The notes under the pieces were generated by a model. It was not told the origin of the DNA. It made no database searches and saw only the letters and a program-made list of their open reading frames with translations. Of a DNA stretch of 64,000 nucleotides, positions 49,152 to 58,391 are shown piece by piece. The position numbers and the translations under genes were made by a program. The stretch is taken from the NCBI RefSeq assembly GCF_900141895.1, contig NZ_FQYT01000005.1, forward strand, positions 88,341 to 152,340, read 5' to 3'. Position 1 is the first letter of the stretch. The number at the start of each line of letters is the position of its first letter. The DNA comes from Parasporobacterium paucivorans DSM 15970 (GTDB lineage Bacteria; Bacillota; Clostridia; Lachnospirales; Lachnospiraceae).

Positions 49152-49190
49152 TTTACACAGATTTTACATTTCTCACATTTAGATTTTACT
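49152..49190 (+). promoter_or_regulatory. Pho box: 11-bp-spaced TTTACA direct repeats
   Basis: TTTACA at 49152 and 49163, a degenerate CACATT at 49174 and TTTACT at 49185: all start exactly 11 bases apart, the spacing of PhoP/PhoB sites. The last repeat overlaps the -35 region of the pstS promoter. Confidence 0.75.
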
Positions 49191-49211
49191 TGTTTAAAAT
49201 ATATTTATAAT
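49183..49211 (+). promoter_or_regulatory. pstS promoter
   Basis: A perfect TATAAT (49206-49211) with no consensus -35: the hexamer 17 bases upstream is ATTTTA, covered by the last Pho repeat. This is the form expected of an activator-dependent promoter. Confidence 0.7.
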
Positions 49212-49239
49212 AGAATTAGGAGATTATGAGGTGAAAATC

Positions 49240-50103
49240 ATGAAAAAAACAGTAATGGGTTTAATTGGTCTCATGATATGTGCGGGCATGATTACAGGAT
49301 GTGTTGGAAATGATAAAAATTTCGACCCGAAAAAGGGAATTACGGTGATTTCAAGGGAAGACGGTTCCGGTACAAGGGGAGCATTTTCGGATCTCTTTGA
49401 ACTGGTGGTGAAAACGGATGACACCCAGACGGATACCACCACACTGGAGGCAATCATCGCCAATAAGACAGGAGTCGTTATTTCGGATGTCGTGTCAGAT
49501 ATGTATGCAATAGGATACGTATCCATCGGTTCTCTGAATGAAAGCGTGAAAGCCGTAAAAATAAACGGTGTGGAAGCGGTGGGAGAGAATGTGAAGAATG
49601 GAACCTATGAAGTGTCCAGACCTTTCAATATTGCAATGAACGAAAAAATCAGTGATGAAACGCAGGATTTCATCAATTATATCCTGAGTGCGGACGGACA
49701 GGCGGTTGTTGAAGAAAGTGGGTATATACAGATAAACTCTGATACGGTCAGGTATGAACCTACAGGCGCTTCCGGAAAAGTGGTGGTGTCCGGTTCCTCC
49801 TCCGTATCCCCGCTGATGGAAAAATTGGCGGAGGCCTACATGGGGCTCAATTCCGGAGTCAGTGTTGAGATACAGACCAGCGACTCTTCAACGGGGATGC
49901 AGAACGTTATGGATGGAAGCTGCGATATTGGAATGGCTTCCAGAGATTTGAAAGAAAGCGAGAGCAGTCTGAAAGCCATGCCAATTGCACTTGATGGAAT
50001 TGCCATCGTAGTCAACACGAAAAATCCCCTGGATAATCTCACCAAAGAGCAGGTGCGGAATATATTCAACGGGAGTATAATAAAATGGAGTGAACTTAAT
50101 TAG
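49240..50103 (+). CDS. pstS: Phosphate ABC transporter substrate-binding lipoprotein
   Basis: About 287 residues. Signal peptide with lipobox ITGC (Cys near 22), then ISREDGSGTRGAFSDLFEL, the phosphate-binding loop of PstS, and VVSGSSSVSPLMEKLAEAYM plus SDSSTGMQNVMDGSCDIGMASR from the second lobe. The two lobes appear in the order typical of clostridial PstS. ATG 49240 follows GAGGTG at six bases; GTG 49231 is in frame but overlaps that site. Expression should rise under phosphate limitation. Confidence 0.94.
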   Translation: MKKTVMGLIGLMICAGMITGCVGNDKNFDPKKGITVISREDGSGTRGAFSDLFELVVKTDDTQTDTTTLEAIIANKTGVVISDVVSDMYAIGYVSIGSLNESVKAVKINGVEAVGENVKNGTYEVSRPFNIAMNEKISDETQDFINYILSADGQAVVEESGYIQINSDTVRYEPTGASGKVVVSGSSSVSPLMEKLAEAYMGLNSGVSVEIQTSDSSTGMQNVMDGSCDIGMASRDLKESESSLKAMPIALDGIAIVVNTKNPLDNLTKEQVRNIFNGSIIKWSELN

Positions 50104-50114
50104 GTGGTGGAAAA

Positions 50115-50972
50115 ATGAAAATAAGAGAAAATGTAATGAAATACGTCTTTTTTCTGGCAGCGCTGGTTTCTGTGGCGGCTGTTCTGCTGATTTGCATATT
50201 TCTGTTTGCAAATGGCGTGCCTGCAATGGCAAAAATCGGTGTTTTTGATTTCCTCCTGGGAAAAGAATGGAAACCAAGTGATATACCTCCATTATTCGGA
50301 ATTCTTCCGATGATTTTGGGAAGCGTTTACGTAACGGCGGGAGCACTGATTCTCGGAGTTCCGATAGGGCTGCTGACAGCGGTTTATATGTCCAGATATT
50401 GTCCGAAGAAAATCTACGGGTTTCTTCGGATGGCAGTTGATCTTCTGGCCGGTATCCCATCCGTAGTCTATGGATTTTTCGGAATAATCATATTGGTCCC
50501 CTTTGTCAGGAATACATTCGGCGGAAACGGCATCAGCATCCTGACCGCATGTATATTGCTGGGCATCATGATTCTGCCCACAATCATCAGCGTCAGCGAG
50601 TCGGCCATCAATGCAGTCAGTTCTAACTATTATGAAGGAGCGCTCGCGCTCGGAGCCACTAAGGAAAGCAGCATATTCAAGGTCGTGCTGCCGGCAGCTA
50701 AATCAGGAATCTTGGCGGGAGTCGTCCTTGGAATAGGACGAGCAATCGGAGAAACCATGGCAGTGCTTATGGTTGTTGGAAACCAGGCGAGGATGCCCAA
50801 AGGGATTCTGCAGGGAGTACGTACACTTACCACGAATATCGTTGCGGAGATGGGGTATGCGGCTGATCTCCACAGAGAGGCGCTCATTGCAACCGGCGTC
50901 GTGCTGTTTGTATTCGTACTCATAATAAACGTGATTTTCTCCATCATAAAGAACGGGGGAAAAAATAGATGA
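50115..50972 (+). CDS. pstC: Phosphate ABC transporter permease PstC
   Basis: A 285-residue permease with six helices. PPLFGILPMILGSVYVTAGALILGVPIGLLTAVYMSRY, LLAGIPSVVYGFFGIIILVPFVR and GALALGATKESSIFKVVLPAAKSGI (EAA loop) are the PstC blocks. It partners PstA. RBS is GGTGG before the ATG and its end overlaps pstA by four bases. Confidence 0.94.
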   Translation: MKIRENVMKYVFFLAALVSVAAVLLICIFLFANGVPAMAKIGVFDFLLGKEWKPSDIPPLFGILPMILGSVYVTAGALILGVPIGLLTAVYMSRYCPKKIYGFLRMAVDLLAGIPSVVYGFFGIIILVPFVRNTFGGNGISILTACILLGIMILPTIISVSESAINAVSSNYYEGALALGATKESSIFKVVLPAAKSGILAGVVLGIGRAIGETMAVLMVVGNQARMPKGILQGVRTLTTNIVAEMGYAADLHREALIATGVVLFVFVLIINVIFSIIKNGGKNR

Positions 50973-51847
50973 GCAGTCTGAATACGATCAATAAGATAAC
51001 TTTCAAACAAAAGATGGAAATGTACAAAAAACGCAAGGGCTCCCTGGCAGTGAGGATGCTGGTTAAACTCTCGGCTCTGATTACCTTTGCGGTCCTGATA
51101 TACATTGTGCTGTTTATACTGATAAACGGAGTAGGACATTTGAATGCCGAGTTTTTCTCGTTCAACTATACGACGGAAAATGTATCGGTTATACCGGCCG
51201 TCATTAACACACTGGTTATAATTGTCATTTCCCTTGTCATTTCCATACCGATAGGCATATTGTCTGCAGTGTTCCTGGTGGAATATGCAAAAAGAGGAAG
51301 CAAAATTGTCAATCTGATTCGAATTACAGCGGAGACTCTTTCTGGAATCCCTTCCATCGTATACGGGCTGTTTGGTATGCTGTTCTTTGTAAATACCCTG
51401 AAAATGGGCTATTCCATGATTTCTGGCGGACTTACCCTGGCAATCATGATTCTGCCCCTGATCATGCGAACAACTGAGGAAGCCCTGATATCCGTTCCAG
51501 ATACCTACAGGGAAGCAAGCTTCGGATTGGGAGCAGGAACGCTTAGAACCGTATTCCGGGTAATTCTTCCGGCATCATTGCCGGGTATTCTTGCCGGAGT
51601 CATTTTATCCATCGGAAGAATTATCGGAGAATCGGCTGCTCTGATGTACACATCAGGGACAGTGGCCCAGATTGCCACGAACGTCATGGATTCCGGACGT
51701 ACCCTTGCCATCCATATGTATCTGCTTGCTTCTGAAGGACTGTATACGGATCAGGCGTACGCGACAGCAGTGGTGCTTCTCGTAGTTGCCATTCTGATCA
51801 ACATGTCATCACAGACGATTTCAAAACGAATAATAAGGAAGGGATAA
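50969..51847 (+). CDS. pstA: Phosphate ABC transporter permease PstA
   Basis: A 292-residue permease: NTLVIIVISLVISIPIGILSAVFLVEYAK, ETLSGIPSIVYGLFGMLFFV, SVPDTYREASFGLGAGTLRTVFRVILPASLPGI and GRIIGESAALMYTSG are diagnostic for PstA. The N-terminal cytoplasmic stretch of about 25 residues is basic. Overlap with pstC and a 3-base gap to pstB mark a compact operon. Confidence 0.94.
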   Translation: MSSLNTINKITFKQKMEMYKKRKGSLAVRMLVKLSALITFAVLIYIVLFILINGVGHLNAEFFSFNYTTENVSVIPAVINTLVIIVISLVISIPIGILSAVFLVEYAKRGSKIVNLIRITAETLSGIPSIVYGLFGMLFFVNTLKMGYSMISGGLTLAIMILPLIMRTTEEALISVPDTYREASFGLGAGTLRTVFRVILPASLPGILAGVILSIGRIIGESAALMYTSGTVAQIATNVMDSGRTLAIHMYLLASEGLYTDQAYATAVVLLVVAILINMSSQTISKRIIRKG

Positions 51848-51850
51848 TAT

Positions 51851-52600
51851 ATGAATAAGATAGAAGTGAAAAACCTGGATCTCTATTATGGGGAAGTGCA
51901 GGCGCTGTATGGCGTAAACATGCAGATCGAGGAGAAAGAGATCACCGCATTCATCGGTCCGTCCGGATGTGGAAAATCAACACTGCTTAAAACCCTCAAC
52001 CGGATGAACGACCTGGTGGAGGGATGCAGGATCACCGGGGAGGTATTGCTGGAGAACACAGACATCTATAAGGATATGGACGTATATCAGCTTCGTAAAA
52101 GAGTGGGCATGGTATTCCAGAAGCCAAATCCCTTCCCGATGAGCATCTACGATAACATCGCCTACGGACCCCGTACCCACGGAGTTCGTTCCAGGGTTGC
52201 CCTGGACGAAGTGGTGGAGGACTCCCTGAAAAAAGCCGCATTATGGGACGAAGTCAAGGACCGGCTCAAGAAGAGCGCGCTGGGGCTGTCCGGGGGACAG
52301 CAGCAGAGGCTTTGCATTGCCAGAGCCCTTGCGGTGCAGCCGGAGGTTATCCTGATGGATGAACCGACCTCTGCCCTGGATCCAATCTCCACGGCAAAAA
52401 TAGAAGACCTTGCATTGGAATTGAAAAATGCATATACTATAGTTATGGTAACTCATAATATGCAGCAGGCCACCAGAATATCTGACAAGACAGGATTTTT
52501 CCTTATGGGAAAGGTCGTGGAATATGGGACGACAGAGCAGGTATTCTCTATGCCTAGGGAAAAAGAGACAGAAAATTACATTACGGGGAGGTTTGGTTGA
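51851..52600 (+). CDS. pstB: Phosphate ABC transporter ATP-binding protein
   Basis: A 249-residue PstB. Walker [48 protein letters not shown] (Q-loop, PstB-specific), [32 protein letters not shown] and [13 protein letters not shown] are all present. This is the motor of the high-affinity phosphate importer. Gap to phoU is one base. Confidence 0.96.
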   Translation: MNKIEVKNLDLYYGEVQALYGVNMQIEEKEITAFIGPSGCGKSTLLKTLNRMNDLVEGCRITGEVLLENTDIYKDMDVYQLRKRVGMVFQKPNPFPMSIYDNIAYGPRTHGVRSRVALDEVVEDSLKKAALWDEVKDRLKKSALGLSGGQQQRLCIARALAVQPEVILMDEPTSALDPISTAKIEDLALELKNAYTIVMVTHNMQQATRISDKTGFFLMGKVVEYGTTEQVFSMPREKETENYITGRFG

Positions 52601-52601
52601 T

Positions 52602-53246
52602 ATGAGAAATCGCTTTGATGAGCAGCTGGAGACATTGAACAACGAATTGATAAAAATGGGATCCCTGATTGAATACGCCATCGAGAAGGCAACGGATGCC
52701 TTTATTACACAGAATAACGACGAGGCAGAGATGGTAATCCGATTTGACAAGGAAGTAGATGATAAAGAAAAGCAGATAGAAGGACTTTGTCTGAAGCTCC
52801 TCCTCCAGCAGCAGCCTGTTGCCAGGGATTTGAGGCAGATATCGGCGGCCCTTAAGATGATTACGGACATGGAACGGATCGGAGACCAGGCTGCCGATAT
52901 CAGTGAGATTGTCATGATGCTTGGCAGATATCCGGAACTGAAAGAAATGATTCACATTCCCAAGATGGCCGAAGCGACCATCAAAATGGTCAAGGAAAGC
53001 ATTGATGCATATGTGAAAAAGGACCTGGGACTTGCAAAGCAGGTTATTGATTACGATGATGTAGTGGATGATCTTTTTGTTGTGGTGAAAGACGAGCTGA
53101 TTGAGCTGATCCGAAGCAATGTAAAGCAAAGCGAAGCGGCGGCGGATATGCTTATGGTTGCGAAATATTATGAGAGAATCGGAGATCATGCCACTAATAT
53201 TGCGGAATGGGTAATATTTTCTATCACGGGAGAAAAAACAATATAA
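52602..53246 (+). CDS. phoU: Phosphate signalling protein PhoU
   Basis: About 214 residues with two homologous three-helix repeats. FDEQLETLNNELIKMGSLIEYAIEKA, KEKQIEGLCLKLLLQQQPVARDLRQISAALKMITDMERIGDQAADI and the second E-R-I-G-D motif in YYERIGDHATNIAEWV are diagnostic metal-binding repeats. It connects PstSCAB to the PhoR kinase and keeps the system off when phosphate is plentiful. ATG 52602 follows GGGGAGG. Confidence 0.95.
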   Translation: MRNRFDEQLETLNNELIKMGSLIEYAIEKATDAFITQNNDEAEMVIRFDKEVDDKEKQIEGLCLKLLLQQQPVARDLRQISAALKMITDMERIGDQAADISEIVMMLGRYPELKEMIHIPKMAEATIKMVKESIDAYVKKDLGLAKQVIDYDDVVDDLFVVVKDELIELIRSNVKQSEAAADMLMVAKYYERIGDHATNIAEWVIFSITGEKTI

Positions 53247-53269
53247 CAGCATGAAAGGATGAGGGGAAA

Positions 53270-53941
53270 ATGGCCATTTATATTGTCGAGGATGAATTAA
53301 ATATCGCGGAAATCGAAGCTTATGTGCTGAGAAGCAGTGGATATGAGGTGGAATGCTTCGAGAATGGAACGGATTTTCTGAATGCATGCAGAAAAGAGCT
53401 TCCCCAGCTGGCAATTCTGGACATCATGCTGCCTGGACAGGATGGGATCAGCCTGCTTAAGACGCTTAGAGGCCACGAGAGCACGAAAGAGATACCGGTA
53501 ATCCTTGTGACGGCCAAATCCTCGGAAATGGACAAGGTGAAAGGTCTGGAAGTGGGAGCGGATGACTACCTGACAAAGCCTTTCGGGACCATGGAACTGG
53601 CAGCCAGAGTAAAAGCCCTGCTCAGAAGAAGTGAAAAACAGGAAAAAAGCGATCTGATCCAGTACAAGGAAATTCAGATTGATGAAGATAAACACGAGGT
53701 GCGAGTCCAGGGAGAGCCCGTGAATATCACATATAAGGAGTACGAGCTGCTCAAGTACCTCATAATCAATAAGGAAATCGTAATGTCCCGTGAGAAGCTT
53801 CTGGAAAATGTATGGGGTTATGATTACGAAGGGGAAAGCAGGACGGTGGATATCCATGTGAATACCCTGCGCAAAAAACTTGGAAAGCAGGGAGAATATA
53901 TCAAGACGATACGAAGCGTCGGGTATAAGGTGGGGGAATAG
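53270..53941 (+). CDS. phoP: PhoP/PhoB-type phosphate response regulator
   Basis: A 223-residue OmpR-family regulator: IVEDELNIAEIE, phospho-acceptor in LAILDIMLPGQDG (about Asp52), VTAKSSEMDKVKGLEVGADDYLTKPFG and the winged helix from NITYKEYELLKYLI to IRSVGYKVGE. Position directly after phoU and before a PhoR-like kinase identifies it. It should bind the direct repeats at 49152-49190. Confidence 0.93.
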   Translation: MAIYIVEDELNIAEIEAYVLRSSGYEVECFENGTDFLNACRKELPQLAILDIMLPGQDGISLLKTLRGHESTKEIPVILVTAKSSEMDKVKGLEVGADDYLTKPFGTMELAARVKALLRRSEKQEKSDLIQYKEIQIDEDKHEVRVQGEPVNITYKEYELLKYLIINKEIVMSREKLLENVWGYDYEGESRTVDIHVNTLRKKLGKQGEYIKTIRSVGYKVGE

Positions 53942-53945
53942 CCGG

Positions 53946-55610
53946 ATGAAGAGAAGGATCAACATAACGTTCTGCCTTGGAGTCATAGGGGCTATGCTGA
54001 TAGCCCTATTTGTGACCGCAGCTGCCTTCAACAATCTTTTCCAAAAACATGTCCTGAATGATTTGAAAAATTATGCCCAGAAACTGAAGGAAACGGCCCT
54101 TGAAGGGAATGTGGATTCAGCCTCTGAGCTGATTTTGTTTTCAGGGATAAGGGTAACTCTTATCGCAGGCGATGGAAAGGTGCTTTTTGACAGTGAAACG
54201 GACTATCTGGAGATGGAGAACCACAGCGACAGGCCAGAGATTATAGAAGCCGCACTGAAGGGTAGCGGAACCGACATCCGCAGTTCTGCTACCATCGGAA
54301 AGTCAACCTATTACTATGCACTTCGGCTGAGCAACGGAAATATCCTGCGGACTGCGAAACTGGCCAGCAATTTTGAACCTTTTTTCAGACAGGCGGTTTA
54401 TATTCTGGTTCCGGTCATGCTGGCTTTGGTTATCCTTATTCTGATACTTTCCAATTTGCTTTCCAAAAAAATCATCCGGCCAATTGAAGTCCTGGCCGGC
54501 AATCTGGAAGATATAAACCAGATCAGACTGTATGATGAACTCGTCCCCTTTGCCCGGAAAATCAAGGAACAGCAGGCAGATATCCAGCAGAACATGGAAA
54601 GCATCCGGAGGGAAAACAATAAGATCCACCTGATTACGAGGAACATGTCGGAAGGAATCATATTCCTTGACAGTCAAAGCAATATCCTATCCATGAACGA
54701 AAGAGCAGTCTCTTTGCTGGGGATGGACGGAAAAACAGGGCTTGGCGAAAATATTCTCAATTCCATCCGGAATAACGAGATTCTGATGGCGATTGAAAAG
54801 GCGGCACAGGGCGAGCACAACTATGTTGAGTTGGAATTGGAAGGAAGGCAGCTGCAGTTTTTTGCTAATCCGGTAACGGATGAGGATGTCAATGCAGGCG
54901 TACTTTGTCTGGTTCTGGACATTACCGAAAAATACAACAGGGAAAAGCTTCGCCGGGAATTTACCGCCAATGTCTCCCATGAACTTAAGACTCCCCTTAC
55001 CTCCATTTCCGGATATGCGGAACTTATCGAATCAGGAATGGCCAGAGATGAGGACATAAAAGGATTCGCAGGAAAAATTCACAATGAATCTTCGAGGCTT
55101 TTAGAACTGATCAACGACATCATTAAATTGTCCGAGCTGGACGAAGGGGTTCCTTCGGGGGAACCGGAAGAAATAAACCTGCTGGAGCTTGCCAGGGATT
55201 GCGCGCGTTCTCTGGAGAAATATGCACAGGATAAAAGGGTGACTATTCAGGCAGAAGGAGAAGAACTGACGATCAGCGGAAACAGGCGGATGATGCATGA
55301 GCTTGTTTATAATCTTGCGGAGAATGCGATTCGTTATAATAAAAAAGATGGGACAGTCCGGATAAAGATCGGACGGGAGAATGGTAAGACATTTATCCTG
55401 GTGGCTGATACGGGGATCGGCATCCCCGCGGAATATCAAAACCGTATATTTGAAAGATTTTTCCGGGTGGACAAAAGCCGGTCAAAGGCTACCGGAGGTA
55501 CGGGACTTGGTCTGTCTATCGTAAAACATATCGCCGGAGCCCACAAGGCAACCCTGGAATGTAAAAGCGAGGTAGGACAGGGGACGTCCATCAAGGTGCT
55601 GTTCCCTTAA
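53946..55610 (+). CDS. phoR: PhoR-type sensor histidine kinase
   Basis: About 554 residues. Helix one (about 7-28), a short extracytoplasmic region of roughly 120 residues, helix two (about 148-171), HAMP, a PAS domain (about 230-335; GIIFLDSQSNILSMNERAVSLLG), then EFTANVSHELKTPLTSISGYAELIESG with the phospho-acceptor histidine, LVYNLAENAIRYNKKDG, DTGIGIPAEYQNRIFERFFRVDKSRS and GGTGLGLSIVKHI. The PAS-HisKA order is that of Gram-positive PhoR. The start is four bases after phoP. Confidence 0.93.
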   Translation: MKRRINITFCLGVIGAMLIALFVTAAAFNNLFQKHVLNDLKNYAQKLKETALEGNVDSASELILFSGIRVTLIAGDGKVLFDSETDYLEMENHSDRPEIIEAALKGSGTDIRSSATIGKSTYYYALRLSNGNILRTAKLASNFEPFFRQAVYILVPVMLALVILILILSNLLSKKIIRPIEVLAGNLEDINQIRLYDELVPFARKIKEQQADIQQNMESIRRENNKIHLITRNMSEGIIFLDSQSNILSMNERAVSLLGMDGKTGLGENILNSIRNNEILMAIEKAAQGEHNYVELELEGRQLQFFANPVTDEDVNAGVLCLVLDITEKYNREKLRREFTANVSHELKTPLTSISGYAELIESGMARDEDIKGFAGKIHNESSRLLELINDIIKLSELDEGVPSGEPEEINLLELARDCARSLEKYAQDKRVTIQAEGEELTISGNRRMMHELVYNLAENAIRYNKKDGTVRIKIGRENGKTFILVADTGIGIPAEYQNRIFERFFRVDKSRSKATGGTGLGLSIVKHIAGAHKATLECKSEVGQGTSIKVLFP

Positions 55611-55622
55611 GTGATAAAAAAC

Positions 55623-55654
55623 AAGAAAAAAGATGCCTGGGCATCTTTTTTCTT
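55623..55654 (+). terminator. Rho-independent terminator of the pst-pho operon
   Basis: A 15-bp perfect inverted repeat (55623-55637 with 55640-55654) with A6 and T6 in the arms and GATGCC/GGCATC at the top. The 233-base gap up to 55887 contains no further gene I can support. Confidence 0.8.
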
Positions 55655-55855
55655 AATGGTTTTGTATAATAAAAAGGGAGGTTTTGTAAGAGTCGGCTCT
55701 TACTATTTTATGAAAAGACTTTAACTTCTGTATCGCTTTACATTTATTAGTATATAAAACAACCATGACGAAATGATGTTTATATTGTTAAAGGTTATTA
55801 AATAATATTTGAACAAATTATGAACAAAATAGGGATATGTTATCAAAGACAAATA

Positions 55856-55864
55856 TGGTAAAAT
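55856..55864 (+). promoter_or_regulatory. Extended -10 promoter of the zinc-ribbon/TPM operon
   Basis: TGGTAAAAT, an extended -10 (TAAAAT at 55859-55864). It predicts transcription from about 55871, just before the GGGGGTG ribosome site, and argues against the upstream in-frame ATG at 55837. Confidence 0.45.
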
Positions 55865-55887
55865 ATAGCCAGATGGGGGTGATATAT

Positions 55888-56952
55888 GTGGTTCAGGTAA
55901 TTAGTTGTCCAAATTGCGGAGCAAATATGAGGTTTGACAGCGAAATTCAGAAGATGCATTGCGATCATTGCGGAACGGAAATAGCTGTGGATGAAATCAA
56001 GGTAGACGGCAAAGAAGAACCGGAGGAGACTGCTGAGCCGGAGAAACCGCCCCAGCAGGAGAAGACCGGGGAGAAGACCGGAAATTTCAAAACCTATAAA
56101 TGTCCAAGTTGTGGTGCGGAATTGCTCACAGATGAGAATACAAGTGCAACTTTCTGCGGATTTTGCGGAAACTCAACCCTTATTGAAGACCGTCTGAAGG
56201 ACGAGCTGATGCCAGCCCAGCTGATACCCTTTAAGATCAGCCAGGATGAGGCTAAGGATATCTACAGACAATGGAGCCGTAAAGGGGGTCTGACCCCGAA
56301 AGGGTTCAGGGAGCAGAGCACCATCGAAAAAATGACCGGGATTTACGTGCCATACTGGCTCTATGATTACCACACGAATGCTAAACTGGATGCCCATTGC
56401 ACAAGGGTCCGGAGGCAGATCAGGGGTGATGTGGAGTATATCCATACGGATAATTTCAAGGTTATCCGCGACATCGATGCGGAGTATGTGATGGTCCCGG
56501 CTGATGCATCCGAGAAAATGCCGGATGAGGTCATGGAAAAGCTGGAGCCATATAGCTACAAAGACCTTCTCGATTTTGAAATGCCTTATCTGTCCGGATT
56601 TTATGCGGAGAAATACAACTATGGAAATGAAGAGCTGAGGTCCCGGATTGAAGACAGAGTAAGCAAATATGCTTATGACTCAGCCAGGGACACCATCCAG
56701 GGATATGCTACTGTCGCCGTGACGGGGCAGGATGTGCAGACGAGGAAAGACTCTGTAAAATACACTCTTTTACCTGTGTGGATGCTTAATTATCGGTATA
56801 AAGGGGTCAATTATCTGTTCGCCATTAACGGACAGACCGGAAAACTGGTAGGGAACCTGCCTATATCCAGGGGACGTGCTGCGGGCTGGTTTGCGAGCAT
56901 TGCAGTCGGCTGCGCCATCGTGTTAACATTGATGGGGGTGATTTTCGGATGA
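55888..56952 (+). CDS. Zinc-ribbon membrane protein (TFIIB-type ribbon)
   Basis: About 354 residues. Two N-terminal zinc ribbons, CPNCGANMRFDSEIQKMHCDHCG and CPSCGAELLTDENTSATFCGFCG, are joined by a glutamate/lysine/proline-rich linker; then a beta-rich body with IPFKISQDEAKDIYRQW and MTGIYVPYWLYDYHTNA, and one C-terminal helix (WFASIAVGCAIVLTLMGVIFG). Such proteins are often beside TPM proteins in Firmicutes, function unknown. GTG 55888 follows GGGGGTG at six bases. The end overlaps the TPM gene by four bases. Confidence 0.8.
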   Translation: MVQVISCPNCGANMRFDSEIQKMHCDHCGTEIAVDEIKVDGKEEPEETAEPEKPPQQEKTGEKTGNFKTYKCPSCGAELLTDENTSATFCGFCGNSTLIEDRLKDELMPAQLIPFKISQDEAKDIYRQWSRKGGLTPKGFREQSTIEKMTGIYVPYWLYDYHTNAKLDAHCTRVRRQIRGDVEYIHTDNFKVIRDIDAEYVMVPADASEKMPDEVMEKLEPYSYKDLLDFEMPYLSGFYAEKYNYGNEELRSRIEDRVSKYAYDSARDTIQGYATVAVTGQDVQTRKDSVKYTLLPVWMLNYRYKGVNYLFAINGQTGKLVGNLPISRGRAAGWFASIAVGCAIVLTLMGVIFG

Positions 56953-57836
56953 TAAAAAAATTCAGAAAGCTATCATATATAATAATTCCACTTTTGTGCA
57001 TTATCTTCATTTCGGGGTTTGACAGCAGTGAAGATAAAGTTTATGATAATGCAGGACTGTTTACTCAGGAACAAATCCTGAACCTGAACCGGACAATCAG
57101 GGACTATGACGCGAAAACCGAACTGGATCTGGTTATCGTCACGGTAGATCAAAATAATAAATCAACCCAGCAATATGCAGAAGACTTCTATACTGAGCAT
57201 GCATTCGGATATGAACACGACTATGGCTCCGGAGTAATCCTGGTCATTGATATGGATAACAGGGAGGCCTATGTGTCCACCCAGGGAATAGCCATTCAGT
57301 ATCTGGACGATGCCGCCATACAAAATATCCTGGATGAGATTTTTGTGTATCTTCCGAACGGAGACTATTATAACAGTGCCAGGGTGTTTCTGGAGAAAAC
57401 CCGTGATTATGCATTGGAGTATATCAATAACCCGGATAACAGCCAGAAAATAGAAGCATGGAAAACCGAAGGCTATACGGATTATGCCGAATATTATCAT
57501 GATTTTTATGAAGAGGGCGGAAAATATTATGTGAAGTCCAACATGTTCACATACCTGAAGAATCCCTTTATCAGTATCGGAATCGGAGCTGTAATAGCCC
57601 TCATAACCGTGCTGATCATGATGCACAGGTCCAAAACGAGGGTGACAGTAAATGCCTACACTTATATGGATGAGGGCAAATTAAGCGTAAATCGCAAAGA
57701 AGATATGTTTATTGGCACTACCACCGTAACCAGGGTAATAAAGAGATCCGGCGGCGGAGGCAGCGGTGGAAGGGGCGGTTCGTTCCACACCGGAAGCGGA
57801 GGCCGCAGTTTTGGCGGCGGTGGAAGGGGCTTTTAA
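56949..57836 (+). CDS. TPM domain-containing protein (YgcG-like)
   Basis: A 295-residue protein: signal helix (about 9-25), TPM domain (about 30-160; VYDNAGLFTQEQILNLNRTI, LVIVTVDQN, YGSGVILVIDMDNREAYVSTQG), helix near 200-220, and a C-terminal glycine-rich tail of alternating G, S and R. TPM domains are thought to act in membrane protein quality or photosystem repair in other organisms; here the role is unknown. It is coupled to the zinc-ribbon gene. Confidence 0.85.
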   Translation: MIKKFRKLSYIIIPLLCIIFISGFDSSEDKVYDNAGLFTQEQILNLNRTIRDYDAKTELDLVIVTVDQNNKSTQQYAEDFYTEHAFGYEHDYGSGVILVIDMDNREAYVSTQGIAIQYLDDAAIQNILDEIFVYLPNGDYYNSARVFLEKTRDYALEYINNPDNSQKIEAWKTEGYTDYAEYYHDFYEEGGKYYVKSNMFTYLKNPFISIGIGAVIALITVLIMMHRSKTRVTVNAYTYMDEGKLSVNRKEDMFIGTTTVTRVIKRSGGGGSGGRGGSFHTGSGGRSFGGGGRGF

Positions 57837-57872
57837 TAAAATTTATAAGATGGAAAGAAAGAGGAAAATCAC

Positions 57873-58391
57873 ATGTCAAATCCTATTGTAACATTTGAAA
57901 TTGAAAATTTTGGAACAGTCAAAGCAGAACTGTATCCGGAGATAGCACCAAATACTGTGAATAATTTCATCAGTCTGGTGAAAAAAGGCTATTTTGACGG
58001 TCTTAGCTTCCACAGGGTAATTGAAGGATTTATGATCCAGGGAGGCTGCCCCCAGGGAACAGGTACTGGCGGTCCCGGATATTCTATTCCAGGCGAATTC
58101 ACCGAGAATGATTTCCAGAATGACCTGAAACATGAGCCAGGCGTTTTATCCATGGCAAGGGCAATGCACCCGGATTCAGGCGGATCACAGTTCTTTGTCA
58201 TGCACAAAAATTCTCCCCATCTGGATGGAAACTATGCTGCTTTCGGGAAAGTAACTGAAGGAATGGACATAGTAAACAAAGTCGCAGAGACAGACACAGA
58301 TTACTCAGATAAACCTAAGGTAGCTGTAATAATGAAAAAGGTTACCGTTGATACCTTCGGCGTTGAATATCCGGAACCTGTGAAATGCTAA
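57873..58391 (+). CDS. Peptidylprolyl isomerase, cyclophilin type
   Basis: A 172-residue cytoplasmic cyclophilin: ELYPEIAPNTVNNFISLVKKGYFDGLSFHRVIEGFMIQGGCPQG, then GTGGPGYSIPGEF, LSMARAMHPDSGGSQFFVMHKNSPHLDGNYAAFGKV. The catalytic arginine (FHRV) and QGG/SQFF residues are present. It catalyses proline cis-trans isomerisation in protein folding. It overlaps the HAD gene by seven bases. Confidence 0.95.
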   Translation: MSNPIVTFEIENFGTVKAELYPEIAPNTVNNFISLVKKGYFDGLSFHRVIEGFMIQGGCPQGTGTGGPGYSIPGEFTENDFQNDLKHEPGVLSMARAMHPDSGGSQFFVMHKNSPHLDGNYAAFGKVTEGMDIVNKVAETDTDYSDKPKVAVIMKKVTVDTFGVEYPEPVKC

